Shown here piece by piece: positions 49,093 through 61,742 of a DNA stretch of 64,000 bases. The notes beneath the pieces were generated by a model that worked only from the letters and a program-made list of their open reading frames with translations, was not told where the DNA came from and did no database searches. The stretch is from positions 37,476,727 through 37,540,726 of the forward strand of contig CM073735.1 of NCBI GenBank assembly GCA_037113605.1, in the 5' to 3' direction. The first letter of the stretch is position 1. Each line of letters starts with the position of its first letter. This DNA comes from Calophaca sinica. Taxonomy: Eukaryota; Streptophyta; Magnoliopsida; Fabales; Fabaceae. A program made the translations under genes and the position numbers.

Positions 49093-52000
49093 CACTACAA
49101 GAATTCTGGTGAATACCCACAGAAATTTACCGATGGCCCCGTGTCCGTCGGTAATATTTCAATTACCAACGGCCAAACCGTCAGTAATCCACCGGAAAAT
49201 GACTGGCCTCGAATTTAATTTTTTTCCATATTTTACCGATGGCTTTTCCGTCGATAATTACCGACGGCTTTGTAGCCGTCGCTAAATCTGAACCTTTACC
49301 GGCGGCCTAGCCGTCGGCCAAAATTACCGACGGTTTGTCCGTCAGTAAATTAAAAATATAACCGCTGTGTTTGACCATTACCGATGGCTTCCCCGCCGGT
49401 AAATTGGGCGGTAATTTTGTGTGGACTGTGACTCTTAGGTTCGAAATTAGTCGTCGATACGCTTTATATTCCTTTTCTTTTCCTTCCTAAACCCTCATTC
49501 TCCTTTCCTTCTCCTCTCTGCCGTTGCCCGTTCTCCTCTCAGCCCCGCTCTCCATTGTGCTCTCCCTTTGCTCCCCTCGCCGCCGCCCTCGCCCTCTGCT
49601 CTACCCTCCCCCGCGCTCTCCCTCTACTCCCCTAGCCGCCGTCGCGCTCGCCCTCTGCTAACCTCTCCACCGCACACTCCCTCTGTTACCCTTTTCGCGG
49701 TGATCGCCATCAAGAGTCCACTAGTAGCCAGGTCCCTGCTTGTCGTTGTTCAGGTTCCTGCTTTGTTTTTGTTTTCCTTTTCACTCGCTCTTCTTATTGT
49801 CAATCTCCCAATTGTTGAATCTGATGTTTAAATCTCTTATTTTCTATCCCAATCCTTTTGATGCTTAGTTCACCTATCATTTTTCTTTCTTTCTTTTGGA
49901 TGACATAACTATATGAGGAACAATGGAAGCACATTGGTAATCGATAACCAGTCACTTTTAGTGTTGGTATTACAATCCTCTTTGCTGGTTTAGCTATTTC
50001 AAGCTGTTTGAATCATGTATCGGTTTGAAAATCATTTGTTGGCCACAATCACGTATATTAAAGTATAAGAATTGGTCCCTTCTGTTCCGGCGACTTGTTC
50101 TCTAGGAAGGGCTTTTAATTCTGGATGTTGGCAAATGGGAATGAAAATAATTTAACTCATTATGCTTTTGAAAAATCAGACAAACAATGTTTTATTTTGT
50201 AAAATATTATCTTTGTTCTTGATTCATTCATGTGTTGGAATATTTTGTGGATTGCATTCTATTGTTATGGATAGTTTACTTGGAGAAAACCATCTATTGT
50301 TCTCTAGGCTTACAATACAATCTTCTTTTGTTTGCAGTATACTGCTAGGTTCAGTGTTGAGGCTGTGAAAAAATTTCTCTACTCGCTCAACAACAGAACT
50401 ATAGCGAAAAAAGATATTCAACTGTAAGCTATTTTCTTTTACACATAACATATTTTGATTATTTTCTATTGTGTACAGTTTGTGAGTATTCAAGTTGTAC
50501 AGTTCCTAAGTGGTTGGCTATTTGTCGATGTGTATTGAAATTTGAAATCGTGAGTTTTTCGAGAATAGGGTAACCGTGTTGAAACATTGTGGTATTGAAG
50601 TGACTGAGAATTTTGTTATAAATAGAATATAATAGAAACACCAGTTCCTCCTCCCCCTCTGCAGGACCATATTTCCCCTTCCCCGACTACTCCCACTCCA
50701 TCGCCGCCATCGACGTCTATTTCATCACGACATACTCAGCCTCATGATGATTCAGGACCTTCAGTGCCTGTGCCTAGTGGTCCGACGGCGCAGGGGTCAT
50801 GACACTCCCATCAGGACCTTGAGACGACACCTGATGGGAGGCCATACATTTTTCCTTTAGCCAAAGGGTACATAATTGATTCATCTGAAAATGTCATTGC
50901 TATATATTTATGCATGTATAATGTATTTCACATTTTGTTTATAACTTTTCTACATGTGGTCGCCGTGTAGGGTGGCCTCCAGGGCCCTCACCAATGTCAT
51001 TGAGGCACAGTTTCGCGATCCATACACTAGCTGGGGAGAGATCCCAGATACAGTGGTGGATTTTTGGTTCCAAAAATTTGGGGTAAGTTAATGTTACTTA
51101 AATTAAATTCACTTGTTAATTATATTTACTTTACAGCTCTAACTTTCATTTAATATTATTACAGGAAAAAGTTGTCTGGCAACCTGAGCATCAGTATCAG
51201 TTGAAGACTATCTTCAACAGAAAGGGCTCGAAGCGTCTTTCTGAGATGCTTTTGGACGCAAGGCAGAAGGGCAAACGCCCAACTTGGATAGGCGAGAGTG
51301 CTTGGACAGATCTTATTGTTAAGTGGGAGGCTCCTTCATTTAAGGAGAAATCAGTCTGAGCCAGGCAGAACCATGCTTCTGCTAAGGGTGGAGCTGTCCA
51401 TACAGGTGGATCCATATCCATCACTGAGCATGCCATACGGATGGTACGTTATTAATGTTAAATGTTTGATTACTTAAACTTCAGCTCATAAAATCAGTGT
51501 TATTTCACGCTGACGTTTTACATATATTTCTTTAATGTTTAAAGGCTCGAGAGTTGGGTAGAGATCCCACGCTGGATGAGGTCTTCTTAAAGACTCATCA
51601 AAAGAAGAAAGACTCCTCCTGGGTGGACAACAGAGCCAAGGAGACATATGTAAGTGTAATTATTGCATTTGTTGTTTCAAATTGTTGTAACAAAATTGTA
51701 ATGTAACCAAGTTTTACGTTATTTTCTTTTGAGCAGGAAGCATTTCAGGAGAAGTTGCAGCAGGCCTCTCAGCGAGAGGAGGCATCTGGTAGTGGCTCAC
51801 AGGAGGTTGATCCCGCGACCCGATTGGACTTATGGGTCGAATCTGCAGGGGGAAGACTCGAGAACGTCTATATGGTGCTAGAGACTTGTCCTCCTGTTAT
51901 AGGCAAGGGGTCTCCTCTCTCACCCAGGAGTCTCGTGCATCTACAAGCGATGAGTCAGTCGGACTCGGTACTCTGCGAGAGATGGTCGCACGCTAGCGAC

Positions 52001-52774
52001 TCTTGAGGCACGAGCAAAGGCAGCAGAGGAGGAGGCTAGGCAGGCACGAGAGGCAGTTTGGCTGTCAGAGGAGCGTAGAGAGCAGACCACTGCAGACTTC
52101 TAGAGGCAATTGAGGGAGTTAGCGGCTAGTGTTGCGGCCATCCAGTCTCAGTCCACCCGTCGTCCTCGCCAGCCGGACTATGAGGAGGATGAGTCTGATG
52201 GCGAGGACCATTAGATGTTGATTGTTTTTTTATGTTTATTGACACTTTAGTATCTATGAATATTGTGTTTTATTTTGTTTTGACACTTGTATTTATAATG
52301 AGCCTTTGTTGAATATTGTTCTATGGCGCATATGTTTTTTGGTATGACTTTTGAGGTTTTTGTTAATTAGTTTTAAATTTGTTAGTTTTGGTGTTGGTGT
52401 TGGTGTTAAATAGGTTTGGATAATGCTATTTAAAAAAAAAAAGATATACACTACCGACGGCTAAGCCGTCAATAAGTAAACTACCGACGGCTTATCCGTC
52501 AATAACACTACTGACGGATAAGCCGTCGGTAAAAGACAACAAAAAAATTGGTTGACTTAGTAGATTTTACTGACGGCCAAAAGACAAATTTCTGACGGAA
52601 AAGCCGTCGGTATTTACCGACTGCTTAATCGTGGCCGTCGGTAAACTTACCGAGGAAGGAAATACCCACGATCCCGTGGCCGTCGGTAGGCCGTCGGTAA
52701 TTCCAGATTACCGACGGCTTTTAAGAAATACCGACGGCTTTTGGCCGTCAGTAATGACGAGAATTCTTGTAGTG
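49093..52774 (+). mobile_element. CACTA (En/Spm) transposon, non-autonomous
   Basis: It starts CACTACAAGAATTCTGGTG and ends with the complement (GAGAATTCTTGTAGTG). The flanking triplets ATT and CTT agree at two of three positions. Subterminal regions (49120-49405 and 52450-52760) are packed with TACCGACGGCTT/CCGTCGGTAA boxes in both orientations, the presumed transposase-binding repeats. It carries only a Ptta-type gene relic. No TNP2/TnpD transposase is present. Confidence 0.9.
50641..52214 (+). pseudogene. Ptta/En/Spm plant transposase (Transposase_24 type) relic
   Basis: Probable exons near 50641-50870, 50970-51081, 51164-51443, 51543-51650 and 51738-52214 encode a Pro/Ser-rich N-terminus, VIEAQFRDPYTSWGEIPD, EHQYQLKTIFNRKGSKRL, GGSISITEHAIRM and RELGRDPTLDEVFLKTHQKK, the order of the plant Transposase_24 family. 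A Glu-rich tail (EEDESDGEDH) ends at TAG 52212-52214. In-frame TGA codons at 50800-50802 and 51357-51359 and probable shifts after 51950 show decay. An upstream CT-rich leader-like stretch starts near 49480. Confidence 0.7.
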
Positions 52775-54111
52775 CTTCTTGTATATGATTGCTTTATGAG
52801 TAAAGGAGGATGAGTCTACAGAGGATTTGCTTGTAGCGCAGGAGTGATCACTCCAGGAATCATTCCACTAGTAGTTAGGATCTCGTTTGCATATTATTGA
52901 TATTTTTGATGTTTTAAGAAAATAGATTATAGCTCGGAACAAGTGACATCGGGCTAGAGGATTGTTTTATTGTTACTATGTTTTCATACGTAACTTGTAA
53001 ATGCTTACAACATCTTTCGTTTAACCTTTTTCGTTTTGATTTGGGTTTATGTTATGTGATGCTCTCAACTATGTTTGGGAAAAAGGTTTTTGAAAATCCA
53101 TGTTTTTATTCTACAAAAGATCATTTACTTATTTATTATCTTTATAATAAACGTTTTTGGGGTAGAGGGTGTCACACTTATATGAGGAGAAGATCTTGGT
53201 GATTATGGATAGACAAGAGAAGCCAACATTCTTAGCCCCACCTAGCATGTCCTCATCAAGAACATGCACTAGGAAGTCCTCTTTCTTCGACGACAACACC
53301 AATACTTGTAACTATGACAAAAGCTAGAAATATGTGGAAATGGATGACAACACTGTGAAATAAGGAAGCGATGGCCACAAAAGCTAGAAATATGTGGAAA
53401 TGGATGACAACACTGTGAAATAGGGAAGCGATGGCCAAGATTAGGTATGTAGAATTGAGAGCATGGAAGTGGAAGCCCTTGAAACCTCGTCAAATCAAAG
53501 TTATAATCGATTCACATGGATGATGGAACTTCATCAGTCAGACTCGGCGAGTGACTTTGAGTGTCTCGTCAGAGGGGAGGAAAGGACTTCAAAGAGAGAG
53601 AAAAAAGATTTAGTGTGAGGGTTTCATTGTAAGATATGTGAAACTGTCCAATTGAACAACAAAGAAAGGCGTGACGCTGTGCAACAGCTTTCACGATGTG
53701 TTGCATGTAGGGCCGACCTAACATATATTGATGTCTAAAGCAAATTTTAAGTGAAACCTTTTTAAATAATAAAAGTATTTTTATAAAAGTGTTATATTAT
53801 ATTTAAAATTTATTCTTATTGTAATTTTTTATATTTTTAAATCAAAATTATTATAGTTGATGTAAATATCTATTAAGCGAGTCACACTTAAGAGAGGAGA
53901 AAAAATATATTCCAAATTCAACTCAAGTTTCACGCTTGTTTGTCATTAAAAAAAAGTTCAACAGACTCATAAAATTTGTATGGACGTTTCACCCGAAACA
54001 ATTGCTCGCTTGTTTGCTAGTTTAGAAAACTTTCAATGGAAAATTTGTAAGAAGGTAAAACTTTTATTCAAAAATAATTACTTCGCAACTTGTCAAAGTT
54101 CTATTTGCTGC
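52775..54111. other. Spacer between the CACTA and Mutator elements
   Basis: No supported gene. The only structure seen is the 60-bp tandem duplication listed at 53315. Confidence 0.4.
53315..53434 (+). repeat. Two tandem 60-bp repeats
   Basis: ACAAAAGCTAGAAATATGTG begins at about 53317 and again at 53377, and the 60-bp units differ by about one or two bases. Non-coding or an old degenerate coding relic. Confidence 0.8.
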
Positions 54112-54120
54112 AGAAATGTC

Positions 54121-54346
54121 GGGGTAATAGTCACTTTCGTCCCCGAAAGTGTAATTCGATGTCACATTAGTCCCTGAAAGCGTATAAAATACAAATTAGT
54201 TCCCCAAAGTGTTCTCCGTCCGTCACTTTAGTCCCTGCCGTTAGCATTTCTGTTGATACCGTTTAAAATGCTGACGTGGTCGCTGATTTGTCACTTTTTT
54301 GCCACTGTGGTCCATTTGGATCCACCAACGCAGCCAAGTGGGAAAA
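54121..54346 (+). repeat. Left TIR of the MULE
   Basis: About 225 bp, reads outward-in GTCCCCGAAAGTGTAATTCG, TTAGTCCCTG and GGTCCATTTGGATCCACC. The right TIR repeats these blocks on the other strand with few mismatches. Confidence 0.9.
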
Positions 54347-54479
54347 TTAAAAAAAAGGTAAAATAAATGAAAAGTGAAAAGAGGATGAAGACGCAACAGA
54401 ATCGCTAAGGAACCTCTGGCGAAGGAACCCTAAATCTCCAAATCACCAAACGAAAACCAGAATCGCGATTTGAATCACA

Positions 54480-55025
54480 ATGCGTCGCGGGTACCGGAAT
54501 GAAGAATCAAGGGGGAACTCGAGGGGGAAGGCTGCGAACTCTGCATCTTCGTCATCCACACTGCGAGGGAGATTGTGTGGTTGTGGTGGCCGGACGATCC
54601 TGTACATGGTTAAGCAAGATGTGAATAAAGGGAAGCTCTTCTGGAGGTGTCCCAATTGGATGGTATGGCCGTTTCGAAAGTCATTTTCTTTCTTTCTTTA
54701 TTCCTCTTCAAATCATTACTGAGCTGGTATTTTTTTTTTGGATTCCCAGATGCCCACCACGTGTGACCTCTTTGTATGGGCTGAGGACATGGAAGAAGTT
54801 GTTGCAGATGATGGTGGAAATCAAGCTGTTGCAGAGGTTGTTTCACTTGCTCTTGAAGTATTAGAAGAAGGAAAGAAGAAGAGTGGGAAGATGCAAAAGA
54901 AGCTGCATGTTGAGAGATTCGTTGGGAAATTGAAACTGATTTGTTTGATGTTGTCTGTGCTCTTGAATTTGTATTTTTTCGTGACTTGTGGGGAGAAACC
55001 CAAACTATGTATTGGGAGGCTGTAA
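54480..55025 (+). CDS. GRF-type zinc-finger protein with C-terminal membrane segment (MULE cargo)
   Basis: Exons 54480-54662 and 54750-55025 join in phase 0 (GT-AG) and encode 152 residues without a stop. The N-terminus is basic and serine-rich (MRRGYRNEESRGNSRGK). The GRF finger follows: CGCGGRTILYMV, then GKLFWRCPNW, then CDLFVWAED across the splice junction. An acidic/coiled stretch leads to KLICLMLSVLLNLYFFV, a single hydrophobic membrane segment. This architecture matches small plant proteins of the At4g04775-like group. Its place inside the TIRs, opposite the transposase, suggests element cargo or an accessory gene. It is intact while the transposase is not. Confidence 0.75.
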
Positions 55026-55919
55026 ATTAGGGTTTATGGGAGGTTATGTTTCTGTAGTTTTTTGTTTAGGGAAGTTATGTAAGTGGGTATTGACTTGTAA
55101 GTTTATTAATTTGAAGCTCAATGGAGTTAAATGTTTGTATCAATTTGAGGATGATGTTCTGAGTAATTCTGAGTAATGCATATTTATTTGTTCACAAGTT
55201 ATTCAATGAAGTTACTTTGATCAGTTAAATGGAACAACATTAATAGCAACCAGAACAAATAAATTGGATTGGCTGCTGAATGGATTATATCAGTTTAATG
55301 GAATGACTGCTGAATGTACTGCTGAATAACTTTGATCAGTTAACTTTGATATGCTGCTGATATAACTTTGATGTAATACTTGATCAGTTAAAAAGAATGC
55401 TACTGAAATAGTAATTGAGGATGCTGCTCGATGAAGCTTAATGTTTGTGCCAATTTGATATCCTATTATCAATATTAATAGCAACACAGAGAACACCAAA
55501 CAGGAAGACAACCAGAATATGTACACAGAATATGAACCAGAATATGTATTCATTAATAGCAAAATATGTGCACTTAAACATCAACAAAATATGTGCATTT
55601 AACCCTATCAAAATACTGTACTCATTTGCACCATATGTGCACTTAAACACCAAACAGAAACTGTACTGATTACATCATTACCAACTAAGACATACTAATC
55701 AACTACTTTAACAACTAATAGCTCCCTAATTTACAGGTCACATGACCATAAACACAAAAAACAGTGTTGCTTCAAATCCAAAAAACAGTGTCTTAAATCT
55801 TCAACAAATAGGAGCCAACTTCAAGTACTTCTTGGTTGATCCTCATCACCCTTAGCTGATTTCTTTTGACTTTGCACCAACATGCACCAAACCAAAATGC
55901 AAGAAATGACAGTAGGAAA
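55026..55919. other. AT-rich region between the two MULE genes
   Basis: 3' flank of the GRF gene. Short repeats of TTGATCAGTTAA and GCTGCTGA occur near 55210-55430. No coding domain recognised. Confidence 0.4.
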
Positions 55920-56345
55920 CAAACCAGTACCAAAATCACACAAAATTGAATTTAATGCTCAGCATCAAATGCAAACCAGTACCTGCCATCAAACCAGTAC
56001 CTGCCAAAATGCACACAAAACCAATTTACTGTCATCCAAAACTAGTACCAAATGCAAACCAGTACCTGCCAAAATGCACACAAAACCAACATGCAAAACC
56101 AGTACCAAATGGACACAAAACCACACACATAACCAGTGCACAATGACTGCCAACCCCAATTCTGCAAACCAGTAGCCAACCCCAATTCTGCAAACCAGTA
56201 CCAAAACCAGTAATCATATGAACAAAACCACACACATAAGCAGTATACAATGACTGCAAAACCAGTGCACACACACACACAAATAACCAGAATTGAAGCA
56301 AACACCAAAACCAGAAAGCATAACAAGAGCATAACCAGAAACCAA
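55920..56345. repeat. Degenerate tandem repeats around AAACCAGTACC
   Basis: The motif AAACCAGTACC or variants (AACCAGTGCACA, AACCAGTAGCC) recurs more than a dozen times. Longer units such as CCTGCCAAAATGCACAC are repeated. Located beyond the transposase stop, in the middle of the MULE. Confidence 0.7.
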
Positions 56346-56555
56346 CGAACCAAACCAGTAATTCAATAATATTACCAAGTACATATCAAAATACCAGATT
56401 TGTTCCATATCCAAGTACATATCAAAATACTTGCACAATATGTGCAGATACAAGCCATACTACTAAGTCTAAATTTCTAAGTACATATAAAAAATACTTG
56501 CACCTAACATGTGCATATACATAATTACATTCAACAAAAAATAGAACTTCAATCT

Positions 56556-59525
56556 TCAAGCTTGATGAGGTCCTCTTGGTTGAAACATAGGAGTCGGGAT
56601 GAATGACATGAAGCTTGGCTCTCTTGAAGAGGCAGCACCAGGTGTATTTGGATATGGCACAATAATTGGAGCTACTGCAGGGCCTCTTATGGGTGGTGGC
56701 CGAACTCCAGTTGGCATAGGGTCAAATGTTCCCTGGCCAATTCCAAATGGATGAGACTGAGATGCACTCTGTGATTGAGGCTGAGATTGGCTCAAGTCAA
56801 TCTCACTTTGATTCTCAGTAACTTCAGGCTGAACTTCCCCATAATTGCGACATCCATTTGCATTGTGTCCGGTAAGACCGCATCTTGAACAACTAATTGC
56901 TGGTACCCAATTTGGTGGCCTAATTGGAACCCCATAGTTGCAACATCCATTTGTGTTGTGTCCTTTGAGACCACATCTTGAACAGGTAATTACTGGATAT
57001 GATCTTTTTAACTTGTCACCTTGAATAATGGCCTCAGACTCATCCTTCCTTCTTTGCTTCTTTGGCCTTCCTGGAGCCCTATTCTTTGGTGCTGGAATAG
57101 GCCGCTCATACTCAGTTTGCTCCCAGAATTCTTGACCAGTTGTTGGTTTGACAAAATGCTCATATGTGGCATTATATGCCCCAATAGTCAGCCACGCATG
57201 ACAGTATTCCTCAGGCTTCATTCCACGCTTGGCTGCAATAACTGCAACAGCATGAGCGCATGGAATACCTAACATGAAATTGAAATTAGTTAAATTTGTT
57301 AATTAAATGATGAAAATGAAGTGAATAACAAATCAACATTAGTTTAAATACATCAATACCTATCAATTGCCATAACCTACAGGTGCATGTGTGGGCATGG
57401 ATATCAACATCCATCTGCTTCCTCGAAGTGTCTTGCACCTCAAACCGACCTTCTCCAGCCCAGATTGGCTTCCATGCATTACTTATAATCTTTTGCTTAT
57501 CCAACCTAGACTGCTGCTTAAGACACAACGGTCCTCTCCTATTAGCCATTTTCAGCTTGTTTGTGCTCATGGTCGTCATGATATAGCACCTTATCCCCTC
57601 AGCCATGGTCAGTATAGGTTTTCCTCTATACTTCAAGATGCTTGAATTAAACCCTTCACAAGTATTATTTGTAATGTTGTCCGCCTTAGGCTCCGTGCTA
57701 AAATATGTCTTGGTCCATGATTCCTTGCTCAACCTAAGTATTTCCATGCATTTGCAGTTTTTCTTTTCAACCGATCCATCACAGATTTAAATTTGGCGGG
57801 AGTGGTTGATCTTGCGGCCTCCCACACCACATTCCTAAGTTCTTTGTCCTTCCAATGTTTGATAAAGTTCTTCCACAAGTGCATAGCACAAAATCTATGA
57901 GGCACACCTAGCATCACCTCTTGCACAGCAGCTATGAGACCCTGCATAACAAATACACAGATTCATATCAGTCCCCAGAAGCGACAACTTATTGTCATAC
58001 AAGTCCCTGACAGTAGACAATAATATTTAAAATAATCCTTCACATACATATTAGATGACTTTGATAATAAATACCTTTTGCATATCACTCATAAAGTTCC
58101 ATCCATGTTGGCTATAGTCTCCCAAATCCTCATGTAAGAGTGTGAGGAACCACTTCCAATTGTCCTTGTTTTCAACATCAACTATGGCATAAGCAATGCA
58201 AAAATTCTGCATGTTTGCATCTTGTCCAACTGCTGCCAGTAGTTGGCCCCCATAATAACCCTTCAAAAAGCAACCATCTAGACAATGAAGGGTCTACAAC
58301 CAGCCTTGAACCCAAGCTTGCATGCCTCCAAACAAACATAAAACCTCTGAAATTGTGGTGGACCCTCGGGCATGGGAATGCAATTCACTTTTACTGTTGA
58401 ACCATTGTTGCCCCTTAATAACTCATTAGCATAATCCCATATCATTCCATATTGTTCCTTAAAATTGCCTTCCACAACCACTTTTGCCGTTTTCAATGAT
58501 CTAAATAGTTTAGTATCATTGATATGAACTCCAAACTCCTTCTTCATATAATCATAAGCCTCTATGTACGTGATCTTTGATTGCAACCTAATCACCTCTT
58601 GTAGCTTATTTGCAACCCATGATCGGTTGGCTTGGCTATTTGTGAACCCCCTGCAACAATTGTGTTCACTCTTGAAAGTCTTTATTTGGAAGCTTCTAAT
58701 CTCTTCAGCCCAAGCACAGTAAATCTCCCATAAGCAACCATCTTCCTTGCATTTAGCTCTACATCTTACCTTGTCATTTTTCACCCACCTTATGTTTCTC
58801 CCATGGTATATGGTGTAATCCTTAACAACCATCTTAAATGTAGCTAGGCTGTCAAATTCCATCCCAACCTCCAAATGTAATTCGCCAAACTTTGCATTTG
58901 CATTAAATTGTGGGAAAACCGTCTTATCACCACCATCATCTTCATCATCTGTACTAATTGGGGTCTTCAACTCCTCAGAGTGGTAGGAATCATTGTCCGA
59001 CAAAACATCATCACTGCCCATTGCATTGACATTAGGGTCTTTAATGTTGTGTTGAGTTGCACTAGCCCTCTGACTGTTTGGATCACTTGCATTCTGAATA
59101 GACTCAAGATCAACTTCTTCAAATGTTTCATCCTCTCCACTGAAGTATGAAGGCATGTATTCAGAACCTTCATCACTGGAAATTACCTCAACGGGTTGCT
59201 CTTGAACAGAGGCACCAACAACATTCCTGAACAAGTAAAACATGCACCCATTAACGATGGCTAAGGGTCAAGAACGAAGTAAAACATGCGTCCATTAAAC
59301 CCCCATTATGATCACAGAGATTGTAACCCTAAACCCTAACCAAAACAAAAATCACAGTCCAAATAAAACATGCAATCAGAAGAATACTGGAGTAATCAAA
59401 CACGTTGAGAGGAGTATCGAACATTTAGGAGAGAAGCTTGGTGAATAAGATTACCTGGGGCGAAGATTACGAAGACGGCAACTCCTTCGAGTGCCCTGTT
59501 GAGGACGTTTACGGCGGCCTTTCAT
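56556..59525 (-). pseudogene. MURA-type Mutator transposase, frameshifted
   Basis: Exon 1 59525-59455 (MKGRRKRPQQGTRRS...) joins exon 2 at 59226. Domains in order: an acidic N-terminus (SSDEGSEYMPSYFSGEDETF), the MuDR DNA-binding region (VGMEFDSLATFKMVVKDYT; then a C-x-C-type finger through EHNCCRGF), the DDE core with LDGCFLKGYYGG (first Asp), FMSDMQKG across a splice (second Asp) and NNTCEGFN (Glu), and a SWIM finger CTC...IPCAH across the intron near 57360-57260. Two CCHC knuckles CSRCGLKGHNTNGC / CSRCGLTGHNANGC and a Pro-rich tail end at 56556. One base is missing near 58283 just before the first catalytic Asp, and a second shift lies near 57737, so this copy is not functional as read. 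Confidence 0.9.
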
Positions 59526-59696
59526 GGACGATCAACTAGATGGTGGCGAAAATGGCGGAGGGGCGGTGGTCGGTGGTGGTAGCGACGGCGCTGTTGAGTG
59601 TGGTGGTAGGGACGGTGGAAGCTTCTTTTTTTGGTTTCCTGTCTCTTTTGGTCGAACTAAAAGACAACTTATGTCTTTCTGATTTGTCCCTTTTTT

Positions 59697-59932
59697 TTCC
59701 AATTTTCTCCATCCCTGGCCACGTTGGTGGATCCAAATGGACCACAGTGGCAAAAAAGTGACAAATCAGCGGCCACGTCAGTATTTTAAACGGTGTCAAC
59801 AGAAATGCTAACGACAGGGACTAAAGTGACGGACGTAGAACACTTTGGGGGACTAATTTGTATTTTATATGCTTTCAGGGACTAATGTGATATCGAATTA
59901 CACTTTCGGGGACGGAAGTGACTATTACCCCC
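59697..59932 (-). repeat. Right TIR of the MULE
   Basis: Inverted copy of 54121-54346. Contains GGTGGATCCAAATGGACC and CAGGGACTAATGTGATATCG. Confidence 0.9.
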
Positions 59933-60174
59933 AAAAATGTCCATCTTAAAGCAAGCCTCTTATGGTTACGAGGGCGTCGTTATTAGATAGGTGGAGTTGT
60001 GGCAAGGTAAATTCAGGCTTCTTACGATGCCATGATGATTCCTCTCTTTCCATTAGATGCTTGAAAAGAGGCTGGGCTTTTTAGCCCCTTAATCCATCAA
60101 AAAGATGCTTGGAAAGAGGCACTCACAAAGAGATATAAATACATAATATATAATGCACGCGACACGGATTATAT

Positions 60175-60463
60175 GGGATTTGCTAACTTACACCCACCTA
60201 TTTTTTAGTTGGTATAAGTTAGCAAGCTACACCTTAGGGTGTATTTGACAAATTTTTAGTTATAACTTGCCAACTTACACTAACTAAAAAATGGGTGGGT
60301 GTAAGTTAGCAAACCCTATATGCATTTGCTAACTTACACCCACCCATTTTTTAGTTGGTGTAAGTTAGCAAGCTACACCTTAAGGTGTATTTGACAAGTT
60401 TTTAGTTGTAACTTGCTAACTTACACCAACTTAAAAATAAGTGGGTGTAAGTTAGCAAATCCC
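60175..60463. mobile_element. Two tandem palindromic MITEs of about 140 bp
   Basis: Each unit (60175-60316 and 60322-60463) starts ATTTGCTAACTTACACCCAC and ends with its complement GTGGGTGTAAGTTAGCAAA. Each has inner TTTTTAGTTGGT arms and a centre with ACACCTTA-GGTGT. The two units are about 90% alike. Non-coding. Confidence 0.8.
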
Positions 60464-61740
60464 TTATATATATAATAAATGTTAAAAATGATAGAACATG
60501 ACGCGTGATAAAATATAATACAATACATAAAGTCAATATAAAATAAAATATAAACATACAAATATTCAATTAGTTAAAGAAAAAATAAATTTGTTGAAGA
60601 GTCAACAATATGAACCCTTATATACATGAAAAATATTAGTATAATTTGTCTAATTATTGTGGTATTTCTATTTATATTGGTGCAAAATATAAAATTCAAA
60701 AAAAACCTAAAAATATCTAATTCAGATCACATTCCTTACACACTTCTCATCAAGTTTAGATTTAACTCCAGTAAAAAAAGTTTAGATTTAACAAAGAAAT
60801 CAACAAAGTGGAAATAGAAATAAAAAAAGTTTAGATTTAAATACATCGTCAAGAAAAATCTCGTCAATAATAACCATAAGTAACCCATACATACAAAGAA
60901 CTTGACGTAAATGTAATCACTAAATCAAATCTTGTTTGATCTTCCAATTGCATGCGCCCCACTCAAGGCGCAACGGCACAATTTTTTTGACCAATTTGAA
61001 ATTAAGTGCACGTCTTGCAGAACGAAGAAAACGGAAAACAGAAAGACACGTTTGGCCACATGCCATCTACTCCACTAGTATTGTACACCTTTTTTCTATC
61101 CAATAAAAAATAAAAAATGCATAGTCTTGCGTGCAACCTTCGGATTTAGAATCCGATCCCGGAAGAAACAGAAAAAACAAAAAGGAGCCTAAGCCATAGA
61201 AATATCTTTTTTAATGAAAAGCAGCCTAAGCGAATAACAGATTCTTTTTTGACAAAAAAAGCGAATAACAGATGGTAATATGATTAATGATTTAACACAT
61301 TAATGACCCTATTTGATTGGGTGATATACAATTACAAAGTTATGAAAAATCGGTGAATACTTAAACTCCTCCTCCACCGGCGCCCAAATACGCGTTTTTT
61401 TGGCCACTCACCGACTTGTCAAAAATTCTTTAAAAAATCAACAAAATTAATTATTAATATAAATCTTAATAAACAAAGTAAAAAAATTCTAAATCAAATA
61501 ATTATATTCAAAAAAAAATTAAATATTAATTAACTTTCGTCAAGAATACCCTTACTGAAACATTTGAAATTATTTTTCTCAAAAAAAAAAAACCATTTGA
61601 AATTATTGATGTATCATCATTTAATTTTGTCCTTTAAATAATAAATAAATAACAGTAATAAAAACATTAGTTGGATGCAGCAAGACGATGTGGACCCCAC
61701 AGAGTGGGACCAGTGACCCCACATGTGTTTCTCTTTCGTC
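60464..61740. other. AT-rich spacer upstream of the beta-glucosidase gene
   Basis: A local repeat of AGTTTAGATTTAA lies near 60778-60840. No gene recognised. Confidence 0.4.
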
Positions 61741-61742
61741 CC

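Larger units (their letters stand above)
54121..59932. mobile_element. Mutator-like element (MULE), 5.8 kb, two genes
   Basis: The long terminal inverted repeats (about 54121-54346 and 59697-59932) begin GGGGTAATAGTCACTTTCGT and its near-complement. Flanking 9-mers AGAAATGTC (54112-54120) and AAAAATGTC (59933-59941) match at eight of nine positions, the Mutator target-duplication length. Inside, a MURA-type transposase gene runs leftward and a GRF zinc-finger gene runs rightward, converging on a repeat-rich middle. Confidence 0.93.

Noticed and set aside
49568..49831. Pro/Ser-rich frame near the start of the CACTA gene
   Set aside because: It is low-complexity CT-rich leader sequence and shows no domain.
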